Positions 9,626 through 19,500 of a DNA stretch of 64,000 nucleotides are shown in pieces (position 1 is the stretch's first letter; each line of letters opens with the position of its first letter). The notes under the pieces were generated by a model, which ran no database searches, was not told the DNA's origin, and saw only the letters and a program-made list of their open reading frames with translations. The stretch spans positions 315,307 to 379,306 of the forward strand of contig NW_008705569.1 in assembly GCF_000186865.1 (NCBI RefSeq), given 5' to 3'. The translations under genes were made by a program, and so were the position numbers. The stretch is from Aureococcus anophagefferens (Eukaryota; Sar; Pelagophyceae; Pelagomonadales; Pelagomonadaceae).

Positions 9626-11302
9626 TCACGCGAGGAGCGGTCCGCCCGCCGGGCCCTTGCGCGTCGGGCTCGGCGGCGGCGTCGCGGCGTCCTCGAGGAT
9701 GTGGTAGGGCCGGCCGACGAGCTCGCCGAGCTTGACGCGCTGGAGGACGACGTCGTGGCTGGAGCCGTCGGCGCAGAGGACCGTGTGCGTCGAGGGGCTC
9801 GCGAAGACGCCGCCGCCCTTGTTGTGCCGGACGACCGTGCAGAGCCCGAGGCTCTCGACGACGAGGTCGCGGCCGACGAGCGACGCCATGCCCTCGCCCT
9901 TGGCGTCGCGGTCGCTCTTCGACACGCTGCCCGCGTGGGACTTGCGCTCGGACCGCCGCCGCACGGCCCGCGCGCGCGGGTCCTCGCGGGGCGGGCTCGC
10001 GGCCGCCGCGGCCGCGGCCGCGCGCGCGGGCTCGCCCGCGGCGGCCGGCGCCGACGCGCCGCCCGCGCCGAGGTCGACGTCGTTGAAGAAGATGCGCCGC
10101 CGCTCCCGGATCGCGCGCCGGCAGAGCGGGCACGACTCCAGGCCGTCGGCGCACTCGGCGCAGGCCGCGAGGTGGCCGCAGTCGAAGAACGCGACGTTCC
10201 GCGGGTTGCCTGCGCGGACATCGCCGGTCGGGGTCTTCCGGCCACGCGTCACACCTCTCTCGCTCCGTCGATTCGGCGGGTGTTGGACGCATCGATCGCT
10301 CTCGCTAATTTTCTCGAAGCACGGCGGGACGCCTCGCGTCGAAGAAACCGTCGCATACGCTCGCATAGAAGTCGGGTTGAAGATTTGATTCCGGCCCGGA
10401 CGACTCGCAGAGGCAGACGACGCACGTGAGGCCGCGCGGGTCCGGCGACTTGGCGCCGCGCGCGTGGTGGAGCACGCGCTCGAGGTCCGCGGCCCAGACC
10501 TCGGACTCGTCCGGGTGGCTCAGCAGGTCCCGCGCGGACGCCTCGCGGAGGCTCCGCGTGATCTCATCCGCCGTCTTGGCGCGCACGAGCGCGCCCTGCG
10601 TGATCGTCTCCGCGGCGACCTGGCGCGCGTTCGCGAGGCGGCGCTGCTTGCCCACGCTCGTGATCGCCGCCTTGACGCGCTCGAGCTCCAGGCCCTCGAG
10701 CTCCGCCGTCCGCCGCGTGTCCGCGTGCCGCGTGAGCTCTCCCGCGAGCAGCAGGTCCGCCGCGGCCTCGTCCGTCTCCGAGTCCTTGACCTCCGCGGAC
10801 ACGCGGGCCGCCGTCGACGCCGCCTCGGCCTCGAGGGCGTCGAGGCGCCGCGCGTAGTCGCCGTCCCGAATCGCGTACTGCTCGACGAGCGCGTCGAGCG
10901 CCAATCGCCGCCGGCCGAGCGCCTCGGACCTACCAAGTGCGACGGGGTCGGATTTCTTCACAACTTCAGGCGAAATTCACGAGAAAAAACACTCCTGTCG
11001 CTCGACGCTGCCTCGGACCGGCACTCGAGCTCGCGCCGGCTCCGGGGCGGGCCCGGCGGCGCGTCGCCCTCGTCGTCGCTCGACGCGTCGTCGACGGCGG
11101 GCGCGGCCTCCGACACCGCCTCGGCGGCGACGTCGCTGTCCCAGCTCATGGACAGGCCCTCCAGGATGCTGCTGGCCCAGCCCGGCGAGCTCGCCTCCGG
11201 CTCCGGCGGCGGCGGCGGCGGCGCGGCGGGGGTCGCCTGGGACGACCGCGACTCCCAGGACGGCCCGCCGGCCAGCAGGGACCCGAGGAGGTCGCCCGAC
11301 AT
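9626..11302 (-). CDS. RING-finger protein with coiled coil, three exons
   Basis: My reconstruction has exons 11302-11019, 10929-10409 and 10209-9626, giving 462 residues. The ATG at 11302 (MSGDLLGSLL) is preferred over the adjacent GTG. Exon 1 is Ala/Pro/Ser-rich and acidic. Exon 2 is helical (coiled coil) and ends with the first half of a C3HC4 RING, TCVVCLC. Exon 3 supplies NPRNVAFFDCGHLAACAECADGLESCPLC, so splicing at CTCT/GCGAGT...GCAG/GCAACC restores the normal IAP-type RING spacing. The C-terminus holds a small domain starting GEGMASLVGRDLVVES. It is probably an E3 ubiquitin ligase (family inference). Intron 1 (89 nt) is flanked by direct repeats and intron 2 (199 nt, GC-AG) resembles a diverged introner. 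Exact boundaries are inferred from frame and RING spacing. Confidence 0.72.
10210..10408 (-). mobile_element. Probable diverged introner (GC-AG intron) in the RING gene
   Basis: In transcript sense this 199-nt intron aligns in patches with the orientation-A introner body and in the same order. It shares GCTTCGAGA, CGAGAG, GATCG and CGTCCAA, plus an ATCAA...CTTCAAC block near the donor end. Its length matches the family. The flanking octamers, GCGAGTCG and GCAACCCG, match at only 5 of 8 positions, so the target duplication is largely lost. The acceptor reads CGCGCAG. I read it as an old copy or a different subfamily. Confidence 0.65.
10930..11018 (-). mobile_element. Short intron flanked by 8-bp direct repeats (candidate second introner type)
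   Basis: This 89-nt intron starts at the GT of GTCCGAGG (11018-11011) and ends in TAG just before a second GTCCGAGG (10929-10922); the base after each octamer differs in role but the 8-bp match is exact. The join is CG/G, phase 2, giving ELECR/SEALGRRR. The geometry (donor from the duplicated target, acceptor from the inserted sequence) is the same as for the long introners. The 81-bp insert shows no sequence match to them and only weak terminal inverted similarity. Confidence 0.55.
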
Positions 11303-11674
11303 CACGTCGGACCGGCGCCGCGGCGGCTCTCAGCGTGTGTGTCGAAGCGTCGATCGATGTCGGCGCGAAGCTTTTCGACATCGATGCTTGCCGTCGACTT
11401 GCACCCAACGGCCCGTCCAGACAGCCCGCGCGGACGCCTCCAGGAGGCGTGTGCGACGCGCGCGAGTCGGCCGCGGATTTCGCCCACGACCGACGTCCCA
11501 GGGGCAACGACCGCCCGCAAAGAGAGGCCGGATTCCGAGAGCGACGGTCGCTTTCTGGAGGGGCTTACCGAACGGCGGCGCGGCCCGCGAGCGCTCGCGG
11601 CGGCCGCGCGGCCGTCGAAAAAAAGGGGGGCGCGGGGGTCTTGGGACTTTTGGGGGGGGGGGGCGCTCGGCCGC
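11303..11674. other. Intergenic region upstream of the RING gene
   Basis: These 372 bases lie between the RING gene start and the stop of the 2OG oxygenase, both on the minus strand. The stretch contains a perfect 10-bp inverted repeat (ATCGATGTCG at 11353-11362 and CGACATCGAT at 11376-11385) and a run of about 12 G near 11652, next to an A-run. A minus-strand open frame overlaps the inverted repeat but ends just before the RING start and shows no recognisable domain, so I do not call it. Confidence 0.5.
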
Positions 11675-12941
11675 CTAGGCCTTCTTCTTGAGGCGGCCGA
11701 AGACGACGAGCGCCGCGTGGCGCTGGGAGTCGCGGACGCGGCGCTTCTCGGGCTCCGGCGCGGCCTCCGGGACGAGGTCCGGGAAGATGCAGAGGAGGTG
11801 GCGCCGGCCCGCCGTGATGCGGAGGCCCTCGTGCTGGATCTTCGGGCCGAAGGTCACGCCGCAGCCCTTGCCCGGCCGCACGTCCATCGGCGGCGGCGCG
11901 GCCTCGGGCTCGCCCTCCCAGCCGTCGCCGGGGTGGAAGCGCGTGCCGCCGCCGACGTAGTCCGTCGGCGCGTCGAGCGTGATGAGCAGCGTCGGGCCCT
12001 GGTTGTCCCGGTTGCCGTCCTTGTGCTTGCCGAGGCCCGCGTACCTGGTCCCGCGCCGCGTCGCGAGGGGCGCGACGCGCGCGCGCGGTCGAGCGATCGC
12101 TCGCGCGCGGCGGGCGTGGCGATGGTTCGCGCGCGCGCGCTCGAGGCACCGCGCGGCGGCTTCGTCGCGACGCCGCGGCCGCGCTGCTTCTTCTTGCCGC
12201 CCGACTCGTACGCGATGAGGAAGGCCTTCTTCCGCTCGTAGGTCACGAGCTTGCCCGTGCACATCTCGATGAGGTGGCACCCGGCGTCGAGCCTGCGGGA
12301 ACCGGAGATCCGCGGGTGGGTCGGCGGGGGTCGCGGCGGCGCCGCCGCCGGCCGGCGCCCCGAGCGCGCGCGCGCGGGAACACAACACGAGCGGGGACGC
12401 GGCGCCCGGACGCGCGGTAGAGCACGGCGGCGTTGGCGACGTCGCGCACGTAGACGTCCTTCGTCGGGAGCCCCGCGCCGCGGTCCGTGACGGCGCCGCG
12501 CTTGACCTTGTCGAGGACCTCGGCGACGACGGCGTCGCACGCGGCGGCCGGCAGGAGCCGCGGCAGCTCGTAGACGCCGTGGAGGTGGTTCTTGCACACC
12601 GCCGGCGCCTCGACCTCGCGGATCGGCGGCTCGGCGGCGCCGAGGTCCGCGGCCGCGGCCGCGGCCGGCGACGGCGCCGCGGGCCGCCGCGACGCCTTCG
12701 CCGCGTCGCCGCCGGCGGCCGAGGCCTTGAGCACCTTGGCCTTGGGGCGCGCGGCCTCGGACGCCGGCGCGGGCGCCGGCGCGTGGTTCACGCGCGGCGC
12801 CTTGGACGCCTTGGACGCCTTGGCCGCCTTGGCCGCCGCGGCGCAGCCCTTCGCCTTGCCCGCGGGACCCGCCGGCGGCGGCGTCGGCCCGCGGCCCTTC
12901 GAGGAGACGAGGCCGGTCATGCCCATGAGCGTGCCGTACAT
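11675..12941 (-). CDS. 2-oxoglutarate/Fe(II) oxygenase, prolyl-hydroxylase-like
   Basis: Exons 12941-12412, 12292-12185 and 12044-11675 give 335 residues; phases 2 and 2 close exactly. The C-terminal double-stranded beta-helix shows the Fe-binding HxD (H220, D222 in GLGKHKDGN), the distal H284 (IQHEG) and the 2OG-binding R294. An Ala/Lys/Pro-rich linker precedes it. Such enzymes hydroxylate proline or other residues using O2 and 2OG; the substrate is unknown. Intron 1 (12293-12411, 119 nt) is GT-AG. Intron 2 (12045-12184, 140 nt) only fits the frame with a GC donor (CA/GCGCGG) and CCAG acceptor, giving GGKKKQYAGLG. A retained intron or missed exon in the linker cannot be excluded. Confidence 0.75.
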
Positions 12942-13275
12942 GCTCGCGGGGGGCTGGGAGCGGTCGCGGAGCGCTGCGGCGGCAGCGCGGAGGTCGTCCC
13001 GAAGACCCTAGCAGCCCCGGAGCGAGCTCGACCCGAAAAGTTTCGGCAACCTTGATTGCAACTCGGGCGACGTTGAACTTGTTGAACCCCGGTGTCCGTA
13101 AGGTGTCCGAGGGGCGGGCGTGCGAGCGATGTCCGAGGTACTCATGAGTGAGTGCGGTGGACTGCCCCGACGAGTACGGATACGTTTTGGAGTGCGAGCG
13201 ATGTCCGAGGGACTCATGAGGACGCGAGCCTGAGGTGAGCGCGGTGGACTGCCCCGACGAGGACACACGCGCGTC
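12942..13275. other. Intergenic region with a two-copy tandem repeat
   Basis: These 334 bases lie between the 2OG oxygenase start and the stop of the UIM gene. The segment GTGCGAGCGATGTCCGAGG...GCCCCGACGAG occurs at 13120-13174 and again at 13192-13261 with a small internal insertion. No gene is supported. Part of it may be 3' UTR of the UIM gene's neighbour or promoter of the oxygenase gene. Confidence 0.6.
13120..13261. repeat. Imperfect tandem duplication, about 55-70 bp units
   Basis: The units share GTGCGAGCGATGTCCGAGG at their start and GCGGTGGACTGCCCCGACGAG at their end. The second unit carries about 15 extra bases in the middle. No terminal repeats or coding potential are visible. 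Confidence 0.7.
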
Positions 13276-15204
13276 TTAGCGCTTCTTCTGGAGCGCCGCC
13301 AACAGCCCCGCGGGCGCCGCCGCCGCGGGCCGGGCCGCGGCGGCGCCGCCCTTGGCGAAGGGGTCCGCGGCGTCCGGCGTCCAGTCGTCGGCGTCGTCCG
13401 TGTCGAAGAAGGGCCCCGCGCGCGGCAGCGCGCGGTAGGCCGCGTGCCGCTGTTCGCCCGCGGCGAGCGCGCCGCGCTTCTCCCGGTCGACGGCGTCGAC
13501 GAGCTTCGCGCGCACCTGCTCGCGCCAGGCGGCCTTGGCGCCGTCGCCGTCGTTGTCGAAGTCGCGGGGCAGCGCCGCGTAGATGGCCCGGAGCTCGACG
13601 ACGTCGACGGCCCCCGCGAGCGCGTAGCGCCCCCGGAGGTCCGCGATGTGCGCCTTGCGGAGCATGGCCGCGGGCGCGCGCGCGAGCCGCAGCGCCCCGA
13701 GGCCCCAGACGCGCTTCGCCAGGGCGTCCGCGGCCGCGCCCGGCCCGACGGCGCGCGACACGTCCTCGCGGACCTTGGCCGCCGTCGACCGCAGGATGTC
13801 CGGCGGCACGAGGCCCCGCGTCGCCTTCAACGCCGCGCGGTTCGCCGCGCGCTCGTCGCGGTCCCACCGGGCCTTCTCCGACGCGCGGCGCACGGCGAAG
13901 TCGGGGTGCGCGCGGAGCGCGGCGTCCAAACGCTCGAGGTCCGCCTCCGCGGTCGGGTCGCCCGCGAGGCACCGCGCCGTCGCCGCCCGGAGCTCGTCCT
14001 CGATGGCCTCGATGGACCGGCGCGACGCCGGCGCGGGCGCGCCCGGCGGCGGGCTCCCGGCGCCCGACGCGCGGCTCCGCTGGAGCTCGCCCCGGAGCAC
14101 CGCGACGGTGTTCTCCAATTCGCGGATCCGCTGCGTCTGCTCCGCGGAGACCACGGGCCCCCGGCGCCGCGCGGCCGCCGCCGCCGCCGCCGCCGCGACG
14201 CCGCCGCCGGCGCGGTCGACGGCGGGCGCGAGCGACGCGTGCAGCGTCGCGCCCGGCGGCGGCGGCGGCGGCGGCCGGTCCGCGGCGGCCGGCGCCTTCT
14301 TCGCCCGCGAGAACGAGAAGAAGGACGCGCGCTTCGGCTTCGGCGACGGCGCGACATTCGGCGACGGCGCTTGCGGCTTCGGCGGCGGCGGTTTCGGCGG
14401 CGGCGGTTTCGGCGGCGGCGCTTGCGGCGGCGGCGCTTGCGGCGGCGCCGCGGCCTTCGGCGGCGGCACCTTGCGCAAGCTCTTCCGCCCCGCGACGACG
14501 GCGCGCGCGAGGTCCCCCGGCGACGGCGGCCGCGCCGACGGCGACGCGCGCCCCGCCCCGTCGTCGACGACGGAGGCGGCGATGGCCCGCGCGAGCGCCT
14601 CGTCGTCCTCCGCGCGCTGCCGCGCCGCGTCCTCGTCCTCCTGCGCCAGGCTCGCGGCGAGCGCCGCGTCCAAATGCTCGTCGGCCTCCGGCGCCAGGGA
14701 CCGCTCGACGGCGGCGTCGAGGTCCGCGTCGCGCGTCGCCCAGCTCGGCAGCAGCCCGCCGAAAAAACTTTCTTCGGCGGGCGCCGCGTCCTCGAGCGAC
14801 AGGGCGAGCGCGCGCGCGAGGTCCGCGTCCGCCTCCGCGTCCTCCTTCGTCTCCGCCGGCGCGTCGCCGGCGACGGCGACCTCGAAGGCCGTCTCGCCGC
14901 GCGCGTTGCGCACGCCGAGCGGCGCGCGCGCGTCCGGCGCGAGCAGCGCGCCGCAGACGTCCTGCAGCGAGCTCCGCACCGCGACGTGCAGCATCGTGTC
15001 GCCCTCGACGACGCGCGCGGCGAGGTCGCCGGGATTTTTAATGGTCATGGTGCCGAAGGTGAGGGTGCCGGCGTCGTTGAAGCCGAAGCGCAGCTCCGCG
15101 GCGCCGAGCACGGCCGCGGAGTGCGCCGCCCCGGCGTCGCCGCTCCCGGAGAGGCCCAACACGGCCAGCGCGCAGGCCTCGGCGGTGGTTTGTGTCGCGA
15201 TCAT
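13276..15204 (-). CDS. Ankyrin/UIM-repeat ubiquitin-binding protein
   Basis: A single exon encodes 642 residues. An ankyrin-like unit (GDTMLHVAVRSSL, residues about 68-112) is followed by a cluster of ubiquitin-interacting-motif-like helices near 128-140 (DLARALALSLED), 161-173, 179-190 (DAALAASLAQED) and 201-213 (DEALARAIAASV). A long Pro/Ala/Lys linker contains PPPPKPPPPK repeats, then a short coiled coil (near 360) and a helical C-terminal region. Tandem UIMs bind ubiquitin chains, so a receptor or trafficking adaptor role is likely (inference from the family). The start ATG at 15204 has no in-frame alternative upstream. The gene is on its own strand between two plus/minus neighbours. Confidence 0.75.
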   Translation of the reverse strand: MIATQTTAEACALAVLGLSGSGDAGAAHSAAVLGAAELRFGFNDAGTLTFGTMTIKNPGDLAARVVEGDTMLHVAVRSSLQDVCGALLAPDARAPLGVRNARGETAFEVAVAGDAPAETKEDAEADADLARALALSLEDAAPAEESFFGGLLPSWATRDADLDAAVERSLAPEADEHLDAALAASLAQEDEDAARQRAEDDEALARAIAASVVDDGAGRASPSARPPSPGDLARAVVAGRKSLRKVPPPKAAAPPQAPPPQAPPPKPPPPKPPPPKPQAPSPNVAPSPKPKRASFFSFSRAKKAPAAADRPPPPPPPGATLHASLAPAVDRAGGGVAAAAAAAAARRRGPVVSAEQTQRIRELENTVAVLRGELQRSRASGAGSPPPGAPAPASRRSIEAIEDELRAATARCLAGDPTAEADLERLDAALRAHPDFAVRRASEKARWDRDERAANRAALKATRGLVPPDILRSTAAKVREDVSRAVGPGAAADALAKRVWGLGALRLARAPAAMLRKAHIADLRGRYALAGAVDVVELRAIYAALPRDFDNDGDGAKAAWREQVRAKLVDAVDREKRGALAAGEQRHAAYRALPRAGPFFDTDDADDWTPDAADPFAKGGAAAARPAAAAPAGLLAALQKKR

Positions 15205-15418
15205 CCTAGGAAAGCCTTGTAGGAGCGGGAAGCGGTCACGCGGGTGCGCTAGCCGAGGACGCGGTCACACACGGGTGCGCTGGCCGAGGCGAATTCCGCC
15301 CATGCTCGGAGAGCAGCTCGGTCGACGGGGAAAGATGTCGTCAATGTTGGCCGCTTGACGTCTTGCCCTCGGCATGGGCAGCCCGGCTCGTTCATAGGCG
15401 GTGCGCGCAAGGCGGGCG

Positions 15419-16528
15419 ATGGGGAAAAAGTCGGCGAAGAAACGAAACCAGCGCGGCGCGGAGCGGAGAGTCGAGCCGGGGCTCGGCGACCTCGACGATC
15501 GACCAGCGGCGAAGGATCGAGAGTGGCCCGTGAGGCTGACCACACAGGCCATGCCGAATGAACTGTGGGAGCGCTACTACGCTGAACTAGGGAAAATAGC
15601 TGGAACGTACCGGGCTCAATGGCTTTCCGTGCGTCCCCGATATCGTCCCAAGCGATTGTCGTCTTTTCGCAACATCCGCGTGGCGACGCCCATCATAGAC
15701 CCGTGCGACTTCCAGGCCGTGCTCGAGTTCGAGGACCGGCACCCAGATCTCTTCGTCGACGCGGACACAGTCCCGCCCTACCGCGATGGCATGCTCGATC
15801 CGAAAAACAGCATCCCGCAGCTCGACGCCATGTACAGGATTTATCATCATCCACGACCAGCTCTCCGCGACGAGTTCAGACGTATTATGTGCGCGTTTCG
15901 CGAGGAACGCGACGAAGCTAAGCGAGTCGGCGACCAAACAAATCGATTCGTGCTACTAGAAGTAGACCCGTACGGTTATGAGGCCAAGGTCCTGCGAGGC
16001 TACTTCGACGATGTGAACAGACGCTTTCTGGAGACGCCCGACGCCCCGATAGTCTGCTGCCCCTTCTGTGCGAGGATGAATGAACTCGATCCGTCGTGTA
16101 TGGAAGTAACCTTTATCAAGAGAGACCCGACGATACCCTGGACATCCATCGACCTGTTCTACAAGCCAAACTCCGAAGAATCACATCGGGCGTCTCTAGC
16201 TCAAAATTGGATGGGTTCCGCTTGCGGCAATTATCAGCCACTTCTTGCGCGTCAAAAAGCTGGTAAGCAGTGGAAATGGCAGATAGGCCCTGGAGTGTGG
16301 CGACCTCTCTGTGCAAACTGTGGAAAACCCGAGGAAGCGATGGGCCCGACGCAAAAGCACCAGCTCTGTGCCGGTTGCGAGCGGGTTTTTTATTGCTCGC
16401 GCGCGTGCCAGCGCGAAGCGTGGCCTCGACACAAGCCCCACTGCGCCCGCCGCCCGCCGGAGCCGGACGATGTTGCTCTCTCGCATTTGGAGTGGGAGGC
16501 CGCCGCGGCGCGCCAGGGAAGGTTGTAG
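15419..16528 (+). CDS. MYND zinc-finger protein of atypical composition
   Basis: The product has 369 residues from MGKKSAKKRNQRG (ATG 15419). The C-terminus carries a MYND finger: CANCGKPEEAM, then CAGCERVFYCSRACQREAW and PRHKPHC, with the full Cys/His set. MYND fingers mediate protein interaction; the upstream 300 residues (starting around WERYYAELGKIAG) match no family I can name. The gene has visibly lower GC and many A/T-ending codons compared with every neighbour, which suggests recent transfer, a newly duplicated multigene-family member or relaxed codon selection. It is convergent with the SNF2 gene (66 bp between stops). Confidence 0.8.
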   Translation: MGKKSAKKRNQRGAERRVEPGLGDLDDRPAAKDREWPVRLTTQAMPNELWERYYAELGKIAGTYRAQWLSVRPRYRPKRLSSFRNIRVATPIIDPCDFQAVLEFEDRHPDLFVDADTVPPYRDGMLDPKNSIPQLDAMYRIYHHPRPALRDEFRRIMCAFREERDEAKRVGDQTNRFVLLEVDPYGYEAKVLRGYFDDVNRRFLETPDAPIVCCPFCARMNELDPSCMEVTFIKRDPTIPWTSIDLFYKPNSEESHRASLAQNWMGSACGNYQPLLARQKAGKQWKWQIGPGVWRPLCANCGKPEEAMGPTQKHQLCAGCERVFYCSRACQREAWPRHKPHCARRPPEPDDVALSHLEWEAAAARQGRL

Positions 16529-16594
16529 GCTAAGACTGCTAGTCGAAGCCCGACGTTCGCCAGGACCACGCCCCAGGGAAGAAAGCCGACCCAC

Positions 16595-19500
16595 CTACTC
16601 CGCCCCCCGCGCCGCGGCGAGCTGGGACTTGAAGAGGTCGTAGACGTCGGCCTTGGTGACGCGCGTCCTGAGCTCGCCCGCGGCCGTCGCCTTGGACAGG
16701 CGCAGCTGCCAGATGGCGTCCTCGATGCTCCCCCCCGTGACGTAGCGGTGCACCGTCGTCTCCGACTTGGAGTCGAGGCGCTGGACGCGCGCGAGCGCCT
16801 GGGTCTCGCGCGCGTGGTCCAGGTTCGTGTCGAGGAGGAAGACGTGCGTCGCCTCCGACAGGTTCAGCCCCGCGTTGTTCGTCGAGATGTTCATGAGCAG
16901 CGCCGACACGTGCGGGTCCGCCTTGAACGCCTCGAGGATCTTCGGCGCCTGCTTGCCCCCCTTGAGCGCGAGGGACGCGACGCCGCGCTGCTTCAAAGCC
17001 ACGGCGACCAAGTCCAGCGCGTCGGTCCAGGAGGAGAAGACGAGGCACTTGAGCCCCTTGCGCGTCACGTGGGCCTCGACGTCGTCGGCGAGCTCGTCGA
17101 GCTTTGCGCCGAAGTCGACGCGGGACCGGTCGTGGCGCGCGTCCGCCAGAGGCTGGCGGCAGAGCGGAAGCGCGTGGTCCTCGCGGCACGCGGGGCAGAC
17201 CCGCGGCCGCGCCGCGTCGGGCAGCGCCCGGTCCGTCGCGACGCACGCGCCGCAGAGCGCGTGGCCGCAGCCGAAGACCGCGGGGCTCGCGCGCGCGCGC
17301 CGCGCGGCCGCCGCCGCGCCGCAGCGCGCGCACGCCGCGGCCTCGGAAGCGGGCCCGTCGCCGCGCGCGGCCAAAATCGCGGACGCGAGCGTCGCGGCGC
17401 GCGTCGCCTCCGCGTGGGCCACGCGCGCGCCGAAGATGGCGCCGTCGCCCAGCGCCGCCGCGGCCGCGAAGCGCGCCGGCAGCGCGCCGCCCGCGGTCGC
17501 GCGGACCCGCAGAATCCGCCGGAGCCGGCGGAAGGCCACGGGGTCCTCCTCGCCCGCCCGTCGCGACGGCCGCGCGCGGGCGCCCGCCGTCGCGTCGAGC
17601 AGCGCCGCCCGCGTCGCCGACCGCGCGCCGGGGACGCCGAAGAACGCCGCGCCCGCGGACGGGTCGCAGAGCGACTCCTCGTCGGCGACGCGGAACCGCT
17701 CGTCGAAGGTCTGGCGCCGCAGATTCGCCGCCGCGGCCGCGACGCCGTCGCCGCCGAGGCTCACGGACGCCGCGGCGTTGGCGTCGAGACGGAACGCCTC
17801 GAGCGCGGCGACGGCGGCCGCCGCAAGCGACGACGGCGGCGGCCCGCGGCCCCGGGGCGCGCCGTCGTCCGCGGCGGCCTTGACCAGACGCACGAGCGCG
17901 CTGTCCGCGTCCGCAAAAGCCATAGACACAAGGTAGGCCCGGAACAGCTTCGTCGCCTTGCGCGCCGCGCACAGCAGACACGGCGTCCGCGGCCACGCGA
18001 GATTCGCGCGCCGCGCGTTCGCGAAGTGGCGCCACGCGCCCTGGCGGCACATGCCGCAGCGCGCGTGGTCCTCGAGGGCCGCCGGCGGCGTCGACGGCGA
18101 CAGGTCGCTGCGCGCCGCGGCGACGCGCGCGGGCACCAGCGCCGCGGCCGCGTCGACGGCGTCGAGGCGGCCGTCGCGCGCCGCGACGGCGACGGCGCGC
18201 GCGCCCTCCAACGCCGCGACGCGCTTCTCCGACGCCGTCGGCAGCATGGCGGCGACGCGCGCCGCCAGGGACCGCGCGGCGTCCGCCGCGGCCAGCGCCG
18301 CGCCGGGCTCCGGCCGCCCCCGGTCGCGGCACCACCGCGTCGCGTCCGCCCGGAGCGCCTCCTCGTGCGCGCCGCTGTCGCGCATCTGCCGGTGGTCCCC
18401 CAGACTCTCGACGACGGCGCGCACGGCCTTGGCGACGCGCACGCGCCGCGCGAAGACCGCCGCCGGCGCGAGGTCCTTCGGGTCCAGGTCCCCCGCGCGG
18501 CGCGACGCCCAGAACGGGCCCGGCGCGGCCATCGCGGCCGTCGCCGTCTCCATGCGCCCGAGGGCCCCGAGGTGGCCCGCGCCGTCGGCGCACCACTCGA
18601 CGTAGGCCTCCTCGTACTCGCGCGAGCTCGGCCCGCCCGCCGGCGGCGCCCAGTGGAGGCACGCGACGACCAAACCCCGGAGGCACCGCGGCGCGTCCGC
18701 ATCGGGATGTCCGAAGACGCCGTCGACGCCCAGGTCCAGCGCCCGAGCTTCGAAAGCGCCGTGATCCACGTTGTCCCGGCGCGCCTCCAAATTCCGCGCG
18801 TCGGCGCCGGCCGTCGCGCGGAAGGCCTGCTTCCGCGCGGCCGTTGCTACTCTTTCGAGCATCTCCGCGACGTAGTCGCCCGCGCCCCCGTCGACAAAGG
18901 CCCAGATCTGGGGCCAGGCCTGGTTCGGGCAGCGCCGCGCCGGGCTCGCCGCGCCCAGGCGCCGGTGCCGCGCCATGGCCGTCGCGACGCGGCGCCGCGA
19001 CCGGCCGTAGACGAGCGCGCGCATCGTCGCAAAGTGGAGTTTCTTGTCCAAACCGCCGCCGCCGCCCGCCAGGTCGTCGTTCGGGTCGCTTCGTAGCCGC
19101 CGCACCCGCTGGCGCTGCTCGACTTCTAATCTCTCGAGGACCACCGTCAGCACCGACGGCGGCACGCCGGACAGTTTCCGGCCCGCGACGGCCGCCGCGT
19201 GGCTTCCGCCGCGCCGCGAGTTCGCCAGCACTTCGTCGGCCGACGCGCCGTCCCGACAGATGGACTGCGCGTCCAGGAGGAACGCGACGGCCTCGGACGC
19301 GAAGGGCGAGCCGCCGGCCTCGTCGCCCGCGTACGAACCCGCGGTCGTGAACACGGTGTGGACGCCGCCGCGCTGGAACCGCAGCGCGGCCGCGAGCGCG
19401 AGGTGGCCGAGCGCCGCGGACGCGGCCTGCGCGTCCGCGACGCCCCGCGCGGCGACGCGGTGGAGCACGACGGCCAACGAGCCGCGCGCGGCGAGGGCCG

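Noticed and set aside
11302..11520. Minus-strand 72-residue open frame upstream of the RING gene.
   Set aside because: It lies in another frame, overlaps an inverted repeat, ends at the RING start and has no recognisable domain.
14380..14460. GGC/GGT repeat as a structural or regulatory repeat.
   Set aside because: It is in frame within the UIM gene and encodes a Pro/Lys/Ala linker, so ordinary low-complexity coding DNA explains it.
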